This document shows positions 1-7,118 of a stretch of 10,444 nucleotides of DNA, one piece after another. This stretch comes from Ruminiclostridium sp. (lineage in GTDB: Bacteria; Bacillota; Clostridia; DSM-8532): contig DOHN01000077.1 of NCBI GenBank assembly GCA_003535195.1, forward strand, positions 2,131-12,574, read 5' to 3'. Position numbers and translations under genes: made by a program. The notes under the pieces are model-generated. The model was not told the DNA's origin. It saw nothing but the letters and a program-made list of their open reading frames with translations, and did not search any database. Each line of letters begins with the position of its first letter. Within the stretch, counting starts at the first letter, position 1.

Positions 1-101
1 TCCTGCTCCGCTGACGTACCGAAGCATCACTCTGCCGCTTTTCGGCGTTATTATGATTCAGCGTTTTCGAAATCTTTGATTTCGCTCATGAGTGTGAGCA
101 T

Positions 102-136
102 ATTCCCCGGCAAATGTAATTTGGCTTGCCGGGAAT
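102..136. repeat. Inverted repeat overlapping a candidate -35
   Basis: ATTCCCCGGCAA (102-113) and TTGCCGGGAAT (126-136) are complementary over 11 bp, with one extra C in the left arm and a 12-nt loop. No U-tract follows, so it is a poor intrinsic terminator. The right arm contains the TTGCCG proposed as a -35 element. The repeat could therefore be a repressor operator, or the end of an upstream transcript. Its function is inference. Confidence 0.45.
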
Positions 137-155
137 GCCTATGAAACGCTATACT
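126..155 (+). promoter_or_regulatory. Candidate sigma-A promoter for the SLH/transglutaminase gene
   Basis: TTGCCG (126-131, 4 of 6 to TTGACA) and TATACT (150-155, 5 of 6 to TATAAT) are separated by 18 bp. The -10 lies in a short palindrome, CTATACTATAG. Transcription would begin near 162, leaving a leader of about 110 nt before the ATG at 274. The -35 match is modest. Confidence 0.4.
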
Positions 156-168
156 ATAGTAGGATCAC

Positions 169-231
169 CTATTGTTAGGGAAAACTGAAGATGGCGAACG
201 GGTATCCGAAAACCCTGTTGTTTTACAATAG
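169..231 (+). promoter_or_regulatory. Possible structured 5' leader of unknown class
   Basis: CTATTGT (169-175) pairs perfectly with ACAATAG (225-231), closing a domain of about 60 nt. Inside it, AGGG (177-180) can pair with CCCT (213-216), or alternatively GGGT (200-203) can pair with ACCC (212-215); the two pairings are mutually exclusive. CGG/CCG (199-208) can form a small hairpin with a GUAU loop. I compared it by eye with the consensus features I remember for c-di-GMP-I and -II, fluoride, purine, THF, TPP and guanidine riboswitches and saw no match. It could be a regulatory leader or a chance fold. Confidence 0.3.
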
Positions 232-273
232 ATAGTAAAATTAAATAAGTACCAGAATTTTAAGGATAAAAAA

Positions 274-1944
274 ATGAGAAAGATTAAAACCGGTGTTGCC
301 TTTTTATTGATATATTGCACCCTCATCGCTGCAGTTCCCCAATCCATGGCCGAGACGCCCTATACATATGAGCCGGAAGCCTGGCTGCTTCACCGCCTGG
401 GGCTTTATACCGGAACATCGGCTGAAGTGTTTATTCCGGATTTGGGGGCAAAGCTTGATCGTCAGATTGGAGTTGCGCTGCTTCTGAATTTTTTTGGGAA
501 ACGTGTTGAAGTACTGAACATGTCTTCCACGGAGGCAGATAATGTTTTGGCGCGGTATTCCGACAGCCGTTTAATTTCACCCTGGGCCAGGCGGTATATG
601 GCCTATGCGGTGAAGAACGGAATCGTAAAGGGGACATCGGCGTCCACCCTTGGGCCTTTGGATCCATTGGATGGAACCGCTTTTGCAACGATGATCCTAA
701 GACGGCTGGGATATGGTATGGAAGGCAAGAGCTATCTGACGTCATTGAAAACCCTTTCTGAAAAAGGCGGGCTCAATGCCCCGGAAGTCTCCTCTTTCAA
801 CAAACAGCAAATGCTGAAAAATGACGCCGTGGGCATGATTTATACGGCACTCTATGCCAGCTGCTCCACGGGAGAAATTCTTATTGAGAATATGGTCCGG
901 TCAGGCGCTGTGTCGGCGGATAAGGCTTTTTCACAAAAGCTGGTCCGTTACAATAACCCGAACAGCATCGAGGCGGTTTCTGCCGGGACACCGGCCATCC
1001 CGAGGCCGACTGCTTATGACCGGGTTTACTATATGATCCTGGATGCCTTATATAGCCAGGAAGACTGTGTTTATTTACCCATTACGGCCTATACGGACAC
1101 GGCCGGAGAGGTGTTTGAAATAGTCGAAAAATGTGTGTGGGACAACCCTGAAATCCTTTATTACGCAGGCTGCACTTATTCATCTTCCGGAAAGCTGACC
1201 TTCCAGTACAACCGGAGCAAAGACATTTCCAAGAATCATAGTGAGCTTCTCTTGCGAAAGCTGGACTCCATACTGGATCAGATCATACAGCCCGATATGA
1301 GTGATTATGAGAAAGAGTTGGCCATCCATGACTACATCATCAACAATTGTGATTATGATCTTGCCGGTTATGAAGCTGGAGAGATCCCGACTGAGTCTTT
1401 TAACGCTTACGGTGCGCTATGCCTGGAAACTGCCGTCTGTGAAGGCTATGCGGAAGCCGCCAAGCTCCTCTTAGACCGGACCGGGGTGGACTGCTATATT
1501 GTAACCGGGTCCTCCAGAAATGTAGGACATGCCTGGAATATTGTAAAGGTCAATGGCGAGTATTATCAATTGGATGTTACCTGGGATGATCCGGTGATGC
1601 AGGATGGGAGCAGGGCGTTAAATTATCATTATTTTAATCTCACAGACGATGAAATGAAGATCGACCATGAATGGGACAATAAGAAGTACCCTGTTTGCAG
1701 CGGAACTGAGCTGAACTATTATACATACAATAATCTTACGGTACCCGGCCACAAAGAGTTTGTGGACTTTGTGGTGGACCGGGTAGGGAGGGGAACCCAC
1801 AATATCACTGTTAAGGTGGAAAATTATAAGAGCATCGGATTTGATTGCAGCAAAGCGGCAAGAGAAGCCTGTGGACGCTTGTATCTCGGCTGCAATGTCT
1901 CCTTTAACGAAAATCAAGGTATTGTGGATATGAGATTTAACTAA
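274..1944 (+). CDS. Exported SLH-like / transglutaminase-like domain protein
   Basis: A 556-residue protein starts at an ATG with AAGGA 7 nt upstream. Residues 1-26 form a signal peptide (basic MRKIK, hydrophobic core, likely cleavage after SMA), so the protein acts outside the membrane. Residues about 55-147 look like S-layer-homology sequence: the YSDSRLISPWARRYMAYAVK segment (95-114), then GIVKG and an ATMILRRLGY end. The usual ITRAE-type motif is replaced by DGTAFA. A weaker third SLH-like stretch follows around 175-195. Residues about 340-455 are a transglutaminase-like fold with the complete triad: Cys389 (TAVCEGYAEA), His419 (GHAWN) and Asp434 (LDVTWDDP). The last 100 residues are not recognised. 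In this family such domains can be cysteine proteases or crosslinking enzymes; the substrate here is unknown, though a wall-linked role fits. The mature part has 12 cysteines, many for an exported Gram-positive protein. It lies 52 nt upstream of smc but probably has its own promoter. Confidence 0.88.
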   Translation: MRKIKTGVAFLLIYCTLIAAVPQSMAETPYTYEPEAWLLHRLGLYTGTSAEVFIPDLGAKLDRQIGVALLLNFFGKRVEVLNMSSTEADNVLARYSDSRLISPWARRYMAYAVKNGIVKGTSASTLGPLDPLDGTAFATMILRRLGYGMEGKSYLTSLKTLSEKGGLNAPEVSSFNKQQMLKNDAVGMIYTALYASCSTGEILIENMVRSGAVSADKAFSQKLVRYNNPNSIEAVSAGTPAIPRPTAYDRVYYMILDALYSQEDCVYLPITAYTDTAGEVFEIVEKCVWDNPEILYYAGCTYSSSGKLTFQYNRSKDISKNHSELLLRKLDSILDQIIQPDMSDYEKELAIHDYIINNCDYDLAGYEAGEIPTESFNAYGALCLETAVCEGYAEAAKLLLDRTGVDCYIVTGSSRNVGHAWNIVKVNGEYYQLDVTWDDPVMQDGSRALNYHYFNLTDDEMKIDHEWDNKKYPVCSGTELNYYTYNNLTVPGHKEFVDFVVDRVGRGTHNITVKVENYKSIGFDCSKAAREACGRLYLGCNVSFNENQGIVDMRFN

Positions 1945-1948
1945 GCTG

Positions 1949-1957
1949 TGATACAAT
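1949..1957 (+). promoter_or_regulatory. Candidate extended -10 promoter for smc
   Basis: TGATACAAT matches the extended -10 form TGnTATAAT with one mismatch; the hexamer is at 1952-1957. No good -35 lies 17 bp upstream, as is common for extended -10 promoters. Transcription would start near 1964, giving a leader of about 33 nt. The same bases form a weak 5-bp hairpin (ACAAT 1953-1957 with ATTGT 1962-1966) followed by only a few T, so a terminator reading is less likely. Confidence 0.4.
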
Positions 1958-1983
1958 CATAATTGTTTTGCAGTAAATGACAC

Positions 1984-1989
1984 GAGGTG
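1984..1989 (+). promoter_or_regulatory. Ribosome binding site fixing the TTG start of smc
   Basis: GAGGTG lies 7 nt before the TTG at 1997. An in-frame TAG at 1991-1993 blocks any earlier start. The first in-frame ATG codes residue 61, beyond the ATP-binding loop. TTG is therefore the only workable start. Confidence 0.8.
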
Positions 1990-1996
1990 TTAGGTT

Positions 1997-4900
1997 TTGT
2001 ATTTAAAATCATTAGAAATACAAGGTTTTAAATCTTTTGCAGATAAAATCGTTTTACATTTTAATAAGGGGCTTACCTCGGTGGTAGGTCCTAACGGCAG
2101 CGGCAAAAGCAATATTGCCGATGCGGTCAGATGGGTGCTGGGCGAGCAGAGCGCCAAGACCTTGCGCGGAAGCAAAATGGAAGACGTGATTTTTGCAGGG
2201 ACACAGCACCGCAAGCCGGTTGGATTTGCGTATGTCGCACTTACCATCGATAATTCGGATCATATATTGCCGGTTGATTACACCGAAGTGACTGTATCGC
2301 GCCGGATGTACCGGTCAGGCGAAAGTGAATATTGTGTCAACAAAACCCAATGCCGCCTGAGGGATATTCAGGAATTATTTATGAATACCGGAGTGGGCCG
2401 GGAGGGCTATTCTATTATTGGGCAGGGCCGTATTGACGAGATTTTGAGTACAAAATCTGAAGAACGGCGTCTGGTCTTCGAAGAAGCGGCGGGCATCACA
2501 AAATACAAAGCCCGGAAGAAGGAAGCAGAACGAAAACTGGAAAATACAAGCCAGAACCTGCTGCGGATCAATGATATTTTACTGGAGCTGGAAAGCCAGA
2601 TCGGCCCTTTATTCCAGCAGGCAGAGACCGCAAGAAAATATATCGACTTGAGCAATGAGCTAAAAGGCATTGAGGTTACCCTATTCCTGGAAAACATAGA
2701 TAAGCTGAAGAAGAAAATGGGTGAGGTCGAGGATCAGACTCAAATCATAAGAGAACAAATCGACGAAGAGAATCGCAGAATAGAAAATATTAAAAATAAA
2801 AACCGCAGCAAGAATGAAAACCTGGAAAAGCTGAAAGCGAAAATAGAAGAGCTCCGGGGATTGGTTCATGCATTGGATACCGATATTGAAAAAAATGAAG
2901 GTCATATCCGTTTATGCCAGGAAAAAATAAATAACCTTATTTCAAACAATGAAAACTTCGGCGAGGATATTGAGTCAATCCGGCAGCGCATCACCCAGGT
3001 GGGTTCGGATATTGAGAAAAAACAAAGGCGCATATTGCAGCTCAATAAGGATATGGAGCGTTTCACCAGGCTTCTGGAAGAAACGGAGGCAATTCTTTCG
3101 GGCATTATAGCCCGTCTGGACGAGGGCGAGAAGCTGATAGAACAAGCGAAACAGGCTATTATGGACAAGCAGGACGGCTTATCCGACGCCAAAATCCGCA
3201 TGAACAATCTCAAGAATGACGCGGAGAACTATAATCAGCTGAAAAGCCGGATCCAGCAGGAAACCCGGCAGTCCATGGTGGAAAAGGACCGGGAAAGCAT
3301 GCAAAAGGAGGATCTGGAAGCCGCCTTAAGAAAAAACAGAGAAGAGATTGCCCGGTCCAAAAAAGATATTGAGGGATTGGAGCTTTCCGTATCCGAAACC
3401 CAAAAAAACCTGCAAAATTTAAAGGGCAGGCAGGAAAATGCCAGACGCAATGTTCAATCGCTGGAATCGCGGCATAAGGTGCTCTCTGATATGGAAGAGA
3501 GCATGGAAGGCTATAGCCGGAGCGTAAAGGTCATTATGCAGGCCTCCCATGAAAGAAAATTGGCCGGGATACACGGTGCGCTGGCTCAGCTTATTACGGT
3601 TGAAGAGCGCTTTGAAACAGCTATTGAGATATCTCTGGGCGGAGCCCTTCAAAACATTGTGGCGGAAGACGAGTTTTGTGCAAAGCGGGCCATTGAATAT
3701 CTCAAGAACAACCATATGGGAAGAGCCACATTTTTACCTATAACCTCTGTAAAATCCCGGACACTGGAACCGGGCATACTCTCCAGAATACAGAAAATGA
3801 GAGGGTTTGAAGGTATAGCCGCCGATCAGGTGAAGGGGGATGAAAGGTTCTCGGATATCCTCAAAAACCTTCTGGGGCGAACCATAGTGGTAGATAATAT
3901 GGATTCAGGCATTGCCATGGCCAGGCAGTTCGCCTATTCCTTCCGAATCGTAACCCTCGACGGAGAACTGATTAATACGGGAGGTTCCATGACGGGGGGG
4001 AGCATGGGCAGCAAAACCTCCAGCCTTATCGGCAGAAACCGCGTTATAAAGGAGCTGGAGCAGGAATTAAAGTCAGCCATGAGTATGCTCAAAGGCCTGG
4101 ATGGAGAAATAGAGAAAATAGAGGCCGCACTTAAAGAACTTTATCAGGAACGGGAGCTGGAGCAGAAAAAACTTTCGGATCTTGAATTGGTGCGCTTAAG
4201 AGATGAGAGTGAGGTTTCCCGCATACTGGACAATATGAAAAAGCTCTCTGCCCGGATCGAACTGCAAAAGCAGCAGGAGCTGGAAATTGAACAGCAGCTG
4301 GAGAAGGTCAGGACCGAAAGGGAAGAGGAGACCATAAAGGCTAATTCCATTGAAGAGGAAATACAAAAGTTAAAGGAGCAGATCCAGACTCATCAAACCC
4401 GGAACCGGGATGAGCAGGCAAAACGGGATGAGCTCCATACCGGTATCAATGACTATCGGGTTTCGGTAAACTCCATAGCCGAGAGCATTCAAAATACCAA
4501 CGAACAGATCGCGCTGCTCAATGAAGAAAAAGAAAGTATTACTTCCAACCTTTCCAGGCGCGAGGCCGATAAAAAGAAAAATCTGGAGCGCATGACCGAA
4601 CTGCGGGCCGAAATTGACGGGGTCACCAGTAAAATATCCCGCCTGAAGGAAGGGAAAACGGGCCGGGAACTTAAGCTGGAGAGTGTTTCCGAGGAGGCAA
4701 AAGTCCTGGAGGAAGAGCTTTCGGGCATGCTGGACAGGGTGACGGAGCATAATGCCGCTACTTTAACCCTTCAGGAGGAACAGGGACGTCTGGAAGCCAA
4801 AAAAGCCAAAATGGAAAGTGATCTTGAAAGCATTCAGAATAAGCTTTGGGATGAATACGGGCTTACTTACGGCAACGCCTTGGGCCTGCAATTTGACACT

Positions 4901-5578
4901 GAAAATTTAAAGGTGACTCAGACCAGGATCAATGAACTGAAGGCTGAAATTCGGGAGCTTGGTCCTGTCAATGTGGCGGCCATTGAGGATTATGCCAAAA
5001 CCAAAGAACGCTATAGTTTTATGAAAAAACAGCATGATGATCTGGTTCTTGCCGAAGAGAAACTGGTCCGGGTGATCCAGGACATTACACAGGTCATGAA
5101 GAAACAGTTTGTAGAGCAGTTTGAGATCATCAATAAGAACTTCAGTCTGGTTTTTAAGGAATTATTCGAGGGTGGTCATGCTGAGGTTCAGCTGGCTGAT
5201 ACCGATAGCGTTTTAGAAAGTAATATTGATATTATCGTACAGCCTCCCGGCAAGAAGCTCCAGAATATGATGCTGCTTTCGGGCGGTGAGAGAGCCATGG
5301 TGGCCATTGCGCTTATTTTTGCTATTTTGAGAATGCGTCCGGCCCCCTTCTATATTTTGGATGAAATCGAGGCTTCGCTGGATGACGCCAATGTATATAA
5401 GTTTGCTGAATATATCAGAAGATTTACCGATACACTACAATTTATAGCAATTACTCATCGAAAGGGGACCATGGAAGCGGCGGATATTCTGTATGGTGTG
5501 ACCATGCAGGAGCACGGAATTTCCAAGGTGGTATCCATGCGGATGGAAGCAGTGACCGGCGGGGCATATGCAGGGTAA
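1997..5578 (+). CDS. smc: Chromosome partition / condensin protein SMC
   Basis: The product is the ATPase core of bacterial condensin. In this family it dimerises through its hinge, binds ScpA and ScpB, and extrudes DNA loops to organise and segregate the nucleoid. The 1193 residues match the usual length of about 1190. Visible parts, in order, are: N-terminal MYLKSLEIQGFKSFAD; Walker A GPNGSGKSN (31-39, Lys37); a Glu/Lys/Gln-rich coiled coil (about 165-500); a hinge with its glycine-rich part near GGSMTGG (662-668); a returning coiled coil (about 680-1020); ELGPVNVAAIEDY leading back to the head; ABC signature LSGGERA (1094-1100); Walker B FYILDE (Asp1122, Glu1123); and D-loop ASLDD. Nothing is missing. 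The start is TTG, fixed by upstream stop and ribosome binding site. ftsY follows 29 nt downstream, as in many Firmicutes. The usual upstream partner rnc is not adjacent; a secreted-protein gene occupies that place. Confidence 0.98.
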   Translation: MYLKSLEIQGFKSFADKIVLHFNKGLTSVVGPNGSGKSNIADAVRWVLGEQSAKTLRGSKMEDVIFAGTQHRKPVGFAYVALTIDNSDHILPVDYTEVTVSRRMYRSGESEYCVNKTQCRLRDIQELFMNTGVGREGYSIIGQGRIDEILSTKSEERRLVFEEAAGITKYKARKKEAERKLENTSQNLLRINDILLELESQIGPLFQQAETARKYIDLSNELKGIEVTLFLENIDKLKKKMGEVEDQTQIIREQIDEENRRIENIKNKNRSKNENLEKLKAKIEELRGLVHALDTDIEKNEGHIRLCQEKINNLISNNENFGEDIESIRQRITQVGSDIEKKQRRILQLNKDMERFTRLLEETEAILSGIIARLDEGEKLIEQAKQAIMDKQDGLSDAKIRMNNLKNDAENYNQLKSRIQQETRQSMVEKDRESMQKEDLEAALRKNREEIARSKKDIEGLELSVSETQKNLQNLKGRQENARRNVQSLESRHKVLSDMEESMEGYSRSVKVIMQASHERKLAGIHGALAQLITVEERFETAIEISLGGALQNIVAEDEFCAKRAIEYLKNNHMGRATFLPITSVKSRTLEPGILSRIQKMRGFEGIAADQVKGDERFSDILKNLLGRTIVVDNMDSGIAMARQFAYSFRIVTLDGELINTGGSMTGGSMGSKTSSLIGRNRVIKELEQELKSAMSMLKGLDGEIEKIEAALKELYQERELEQKKLSDLELVRLRDESEVSRILDNMKKLSARIELQKQQELEIEQQLEKVRTEREEETIKANSIEEEIQKLKEQIQTHQTRNRDEQAKRDELHTGINDYRVSVNSIAESIQNTNEQIALLNEEKESITSNLSRREADKKKNLERMTELRAEIDGVTSKISRLKEGKTGRELKLESVSEEAKVLEEELSGMLDRVTEHNAATLTLQEEQGRLEAKKAKMESDLESIQNKLWDEYGLTYGNALGLQFDTENLKVTQTRINELKAEIRELGPVNVAAIEDYAKTKERYSFMKKQHDDLVLAEEKLVRVIQDITQVMKKQFVEQFEIINKNFSLVFKELFEGGHAEVQLADTDSVLESNIDIIVQPPGKKLQNMMLLSGGERAMVAIALIFAILRMRPAPFYILDEIEASLDDANVYKFAEYIRRFTDTLQFIAITHRKGTMEAADILYGVTMQEHGISKVVSMRMEAVTGGAYAG

Positions 5579-5607
5579 TGTGCTGATATAAAGAAAGGAT
5601 AACCGAT

Positions 5608-6735
5608 ATGGCGAAGGGCAAATGGTTTAATTGGGGATCAAAAAACAAAATTCATGAGGAAGAATTAAATGAGGAAAAAGAGCCTTTGGCGGAGGAGGCC
5701 GACATTGAAGCGGAAGCCGGGGAAGTCCCTGAAATCGGGTTTGAGGAAACTGAAGCTGAAGCTGTTATAGAGGAGGCCGCCGTCAGGGATGAAAATATGC
5801 CGGAAACCGGCAAGAAAACAGGTTTGTTTGACAGGCTGAAAGATGGCCTTAAAAAAACCAGGGATTCTATTACAAACAGGATCGACCAGGTGCTGGTTTC
5901 CTTCGGCAAAATTGATGACGAGCTCTTTGACGAGCTGGAGGAGATTCTCATCACCTCCGACATGGGCATGGAAACTTCTATGAACGTAATTGCCGAGCTA
6001 AAAGCGAAAGTAAAAAATGATAAAATCACCAGCAGCCAGGGAGTCAAACTGGCTTTAAAGGAGATTATCTCGGCCAGGCTGACCGACCAGCATACGGGGC
6101 TTAAGCTGACAACAAAACCCTCGGTCATTGTGGTCATAGGTGTAAACGGCGTGGGTAAGACGACCTCCATCGGAAAGATTGCTTATTCTTTAAAAAGCCA
6201 GGGTAAAAGAGTGATGGTGGCTGCCGCAGACACCTTTCGGGCTGCCGCAATCGACCAGCTGGAAATATGGACGAAGCGGGCAGGGGTTGAGCTGGTAAAG
6301 CACAATGAAGGAGCCGATCCTTCGGCAGTGATCTATGACGCTATTCAGCACTGTAAATCAAAGGGCGCGGATGTACTGATCTGTGACACCGCAGGACGTC
6401 TTCATACCAAAAAGAATCTCATGGAGGAACTGAAAAAGATTTTTCGCATCATTGGGCGGGAGCTTCCCGGTGCCGATGTTGAAACGCTTCTGGTACTGGA
6501 TGCCACAACCGGTCAGAACGCCGTATCACAGGCAAAGACCTTTTCCGAGGTTTCAGAGCTGTCGGGTCTTGTTTTGACCAAGCTGGATGGCACGGCAAAA
6601 GGAGGAGTTATTGTATCCATCAAGTCTGAGCTGAACATTCCCGTAAAGTTCATCGGGGTCGGGGAACAAATGAACGATATGCAGCCCTTTAATCCGACAG
6701 ACTTTGTGGAAGCTCTTTTTGGCACCGAGGCTTAA
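5608..6735 (+). CDS. ftsY: Signal recognition particle receptor FtsY
   Basis: FtsY is the membrane-associated GTPase that docks ribosome-SRP complexes through a GTPase dimer with Ffh and hands nascent membrane proteins to SecYEG. The protein has 375 residues and starts at ATG with AAAGGA 8 nt upstream. Residues 1-70 are a highly acidic, low-complexity A region (runs of Glu and Ala), typical of the family and poorly conserved. The N domain starts at [13 protein letters not shown]. The G domain shows G1 GVNGVGKTT (178-186), the [11 protein letters not shown] insertion-box motif (from Asp208), G3 DTAGRL (260-265), G4 TKLDG (324-328) and the closing [14 protein letters not shown] segment. All nucleotide-binding motifs are intact. 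It is probably co-transcribed with smc (29-nt gap, no terminator between). ylxM and ffh, common next neighbours in other Firmicutes, are absent here. No clear terminator follows, so some readthrough into the serA leader is possible. Confidence 0.98.
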   Translation: MAKGKWFNWGSKNKIHEEELNEEKEPLAEEADIEAEAGEVPEIGFEETEAEAVIEEAAVRDENMPETGKKTGLFDRLKDGLKKTRDSITNRIDQVLVSFGKIDDELFDELEEILITSDMGMETSMNVIAELKAKVKNDKITSSQGVKLALKEIISARLTDQHTGLKLTTKPSVIVVIGVNGVGKTTSIGKIAYSLKSQGKRVMVAAADTFRAAAIDQLEIWTKRAGVELVKHNEGADPSAVIYDAIQHCKSKGADVLICDTAGRLHTKKNLMEELKKIFRIIGRELPGADVETLLVLDATTGQNAVSQAKTFSEVSELSGLVLTKLDGTAKGGVIVSIKSELNIPVKFIGVGEQMNDMQPFNPTDFVEALFGTEA

Positions 6736-6748
6736 GCTTTCAGATGTA

Positions 6749-6778
6749 TTGACTTTTGCTGTGTTAAAGAGTTATCAT
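6749..6778 (+). promoter_or_regulatory. Candidate sigma-A promoter for the serA unit
   Basis: TTGACT (6749-6754, 5 of 6) and TATCAT (6773-6778, 5 of 6) are spaced by 18 bp. The start would fall near 6785, about 30 nt before the glycine riboswitch. The placement just after the ftsY stop supports a separate riboswitch-controlled transcript. Confidence 0.6.
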
Positions 6779-6779
6779 A

Positions 6780-6802
6780 ATCTTAAATAAAAAATTTAAG
6801 AT
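6780..6802. repeat. Perfect AT-rich 9-bp inverted repeat at the serA transcription start
   Basis: ATCTTAAAT (6780-6788) and ATTTAAGAT (6794-6802) are perfect reverse complements around an AAAAA loop. The repeat spans the predicted start site of the serA transcript. It could be an operator for a dimeric regulator, a 5' hairpin on the transcript, or a weak end for ftsY mRNA; no T-tract follows, so the last is least likely. Confidence 0.5.
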
Positions 6803-6812
6803 CATTTCATAA

Positions 6813-6973
6813 CCGGATGAGAGCCTAGGGAGAGCGGCTTACAAAGCACACCGAAGGAGTAAATCTCTCAGGTAAAGAGACCTTGGCTTGACGGAACTCT
6901 GGAGAGACCAATTAAAAGGCGCCGAAGGGGCAAGTCCATTGTTTGGATGACTCTCTCAGGCAAAAGGACAGAG
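6813..6973 (+). ncRNA. Tandem glycine riboswitch (two aptamers)
   Basis: Two glycine aptamers lie in series. Aptamer 1 (about 6823-6887) has P1 arms GCCTAGG/CCTTGGC (one T-T mismatch), GGGAGAG, the core CACCGAAGGAGTAAAT and CTCTCAGGTAAAGAGACC. Aptamer 2 (6897-6973) has perfect P1 arms CTCTG (6897-6901) and CAGAG (6969-6973), GGAGAG, GCGCCGAAGGGGCAAG and CTCTCAGGCAAAAGGAC. These are the hallmark conserved blocks of this class. The linker is only 9 nt (6888-6896). Upstream CCG (6813-6815) can pair with linker CGG (6892-6894), with GA/GA next to it, as expected for the leader-linker kink-turn described for this riboswitch. It senses glycine in the nascent RNA. The target here is serA, not a glycine cleavage operon or a transporter. 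Confidence 0.95.
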
Positions 6974-6982
6974 CAACATTTT

Positions 6983-7000
6983 AGCATGAGATTCCATGCT
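6983..7000 (+). promoter_or_regulatory. Spacer hairpin between riboswitch and expression platform
   Basis: AGCATG (6983-6988) and CATGCT (6995-7000) form a perfect 6-bp stem with a 6-nt loop, followed by only a short run of T. It does not compete with either of the alternative folds proposed around it. It may bring the two long-range partners (6896-6909 and 7021-7033) closer together, or act as a transcription pause hairpin. The role is inferred. Confidence 0.45.
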
Positions 7001-7020
7001 TTTGCCTGAACGTTTTAATA

Positions 7021-7033
7021 GGTCTTCCGGAGT
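7021..7033 (+). promoter_or_regulatory. Antiterminator / anti-aptamer segment of the glycine riboswitch
   Basis: GGTCTTCCGGAGT can pair with ACTCTGGAGAGACC (6896-6909) over 13 base pairs with one bulged base and one or two G-U pairs. The partner is the 5' strand of aptamer 2, including its P1 arm. The segment also includes AGT (7031-7033), the first bases of the terminator stem. One pairing therefore excludes both the folded aptamer and the full terminator, which is the expected geometry of an expression platform. Confidence 0.7.
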
Positions 7034-7066
7034 CAAACTTTTAAAATGGTTTGGCTTTTTTGTTTT
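7031..7066 (+). terminator. Riboswitch-controlled intrinsic terminator before serA
   Basis: AGTCAAAC (7031-7038) pairs with GTTTGGCT (7049-7056) over 8 bp with one G-T wobble; two further G-T pairs can extend it below. It runs straight into TTTTTTGTTTT (7056-7066). It sits about 52 nt before the serA ATG and after the riboswitch, so it must be suppressed for serA to be expressed. Confidence 0.8.
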
Positions 7067-7118
7067 ATCTGGCACAAAGCGAACTTTTTCATAAGCTTAT
7101 ATTTTAGGAGGTTGAATA

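Larger units (their letters stand above)
1..273. other. Non-coding stretch upstream of the SLH/transglutaminase gene
   Basis: No convincing gene is visible. Frame 1 on the + strand is open from the window edge to a TGA at 142-144 (47 codons), frame 2 to a TGA at 77-79, and a short - strand frame could start at 27 and run off the edge; none resembles a family I know. What the stretch does hold is a small GCCG/CGGC hairpin (34-46), a larger inverted repeat (102-136), a promoter-like pair (126-155) and a possible folded leader (169-231), listed separately. The 3' end of an upstream gene could lie at the left edge, but this cannot be decided from the window. Confidence 0.5.

Noticed and set aside
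1..27. Possible divergent gene starting on the - strand at 27
   Set aside because: Only nine codons are visible before the edge, with no clear ribosome binding site, so it cannot be supported.
1..144. Open frame on the + strand ending CNLACRECL, resembling a radical-SAM cysteine motif, as the tail of an upstream gene
   Set aside because: The frame ends two codons after the last Cys, and a radical-SAM motif lies near the N-terminus of its domain, not at the end. The spacing is also wrong and the rest is unrecognisable.
1945..1970. Terminator between the SLH gene and smc
   Set aside because: The only hairpin is 5 bp of A/T-rich pairing with a very short T-run; the same bases make a better extended -10 promoter.
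5652..6170. Long - strand open frame (172 codons) opposite ftsY
   Set aside because: It is a serine-rich shadow of the acidic FtsY N-terminus in another frame, with no start signal or family resemblance. The + strand gene has intact GTPase motifs.
6736..7118. Small protein-coding gene in the ftsY-serA gap
   Set aside because: The space is explained by promoter, palindrome, glycine riboswitch and terminator; no start with a ribosome site is seen apart from that of serA.
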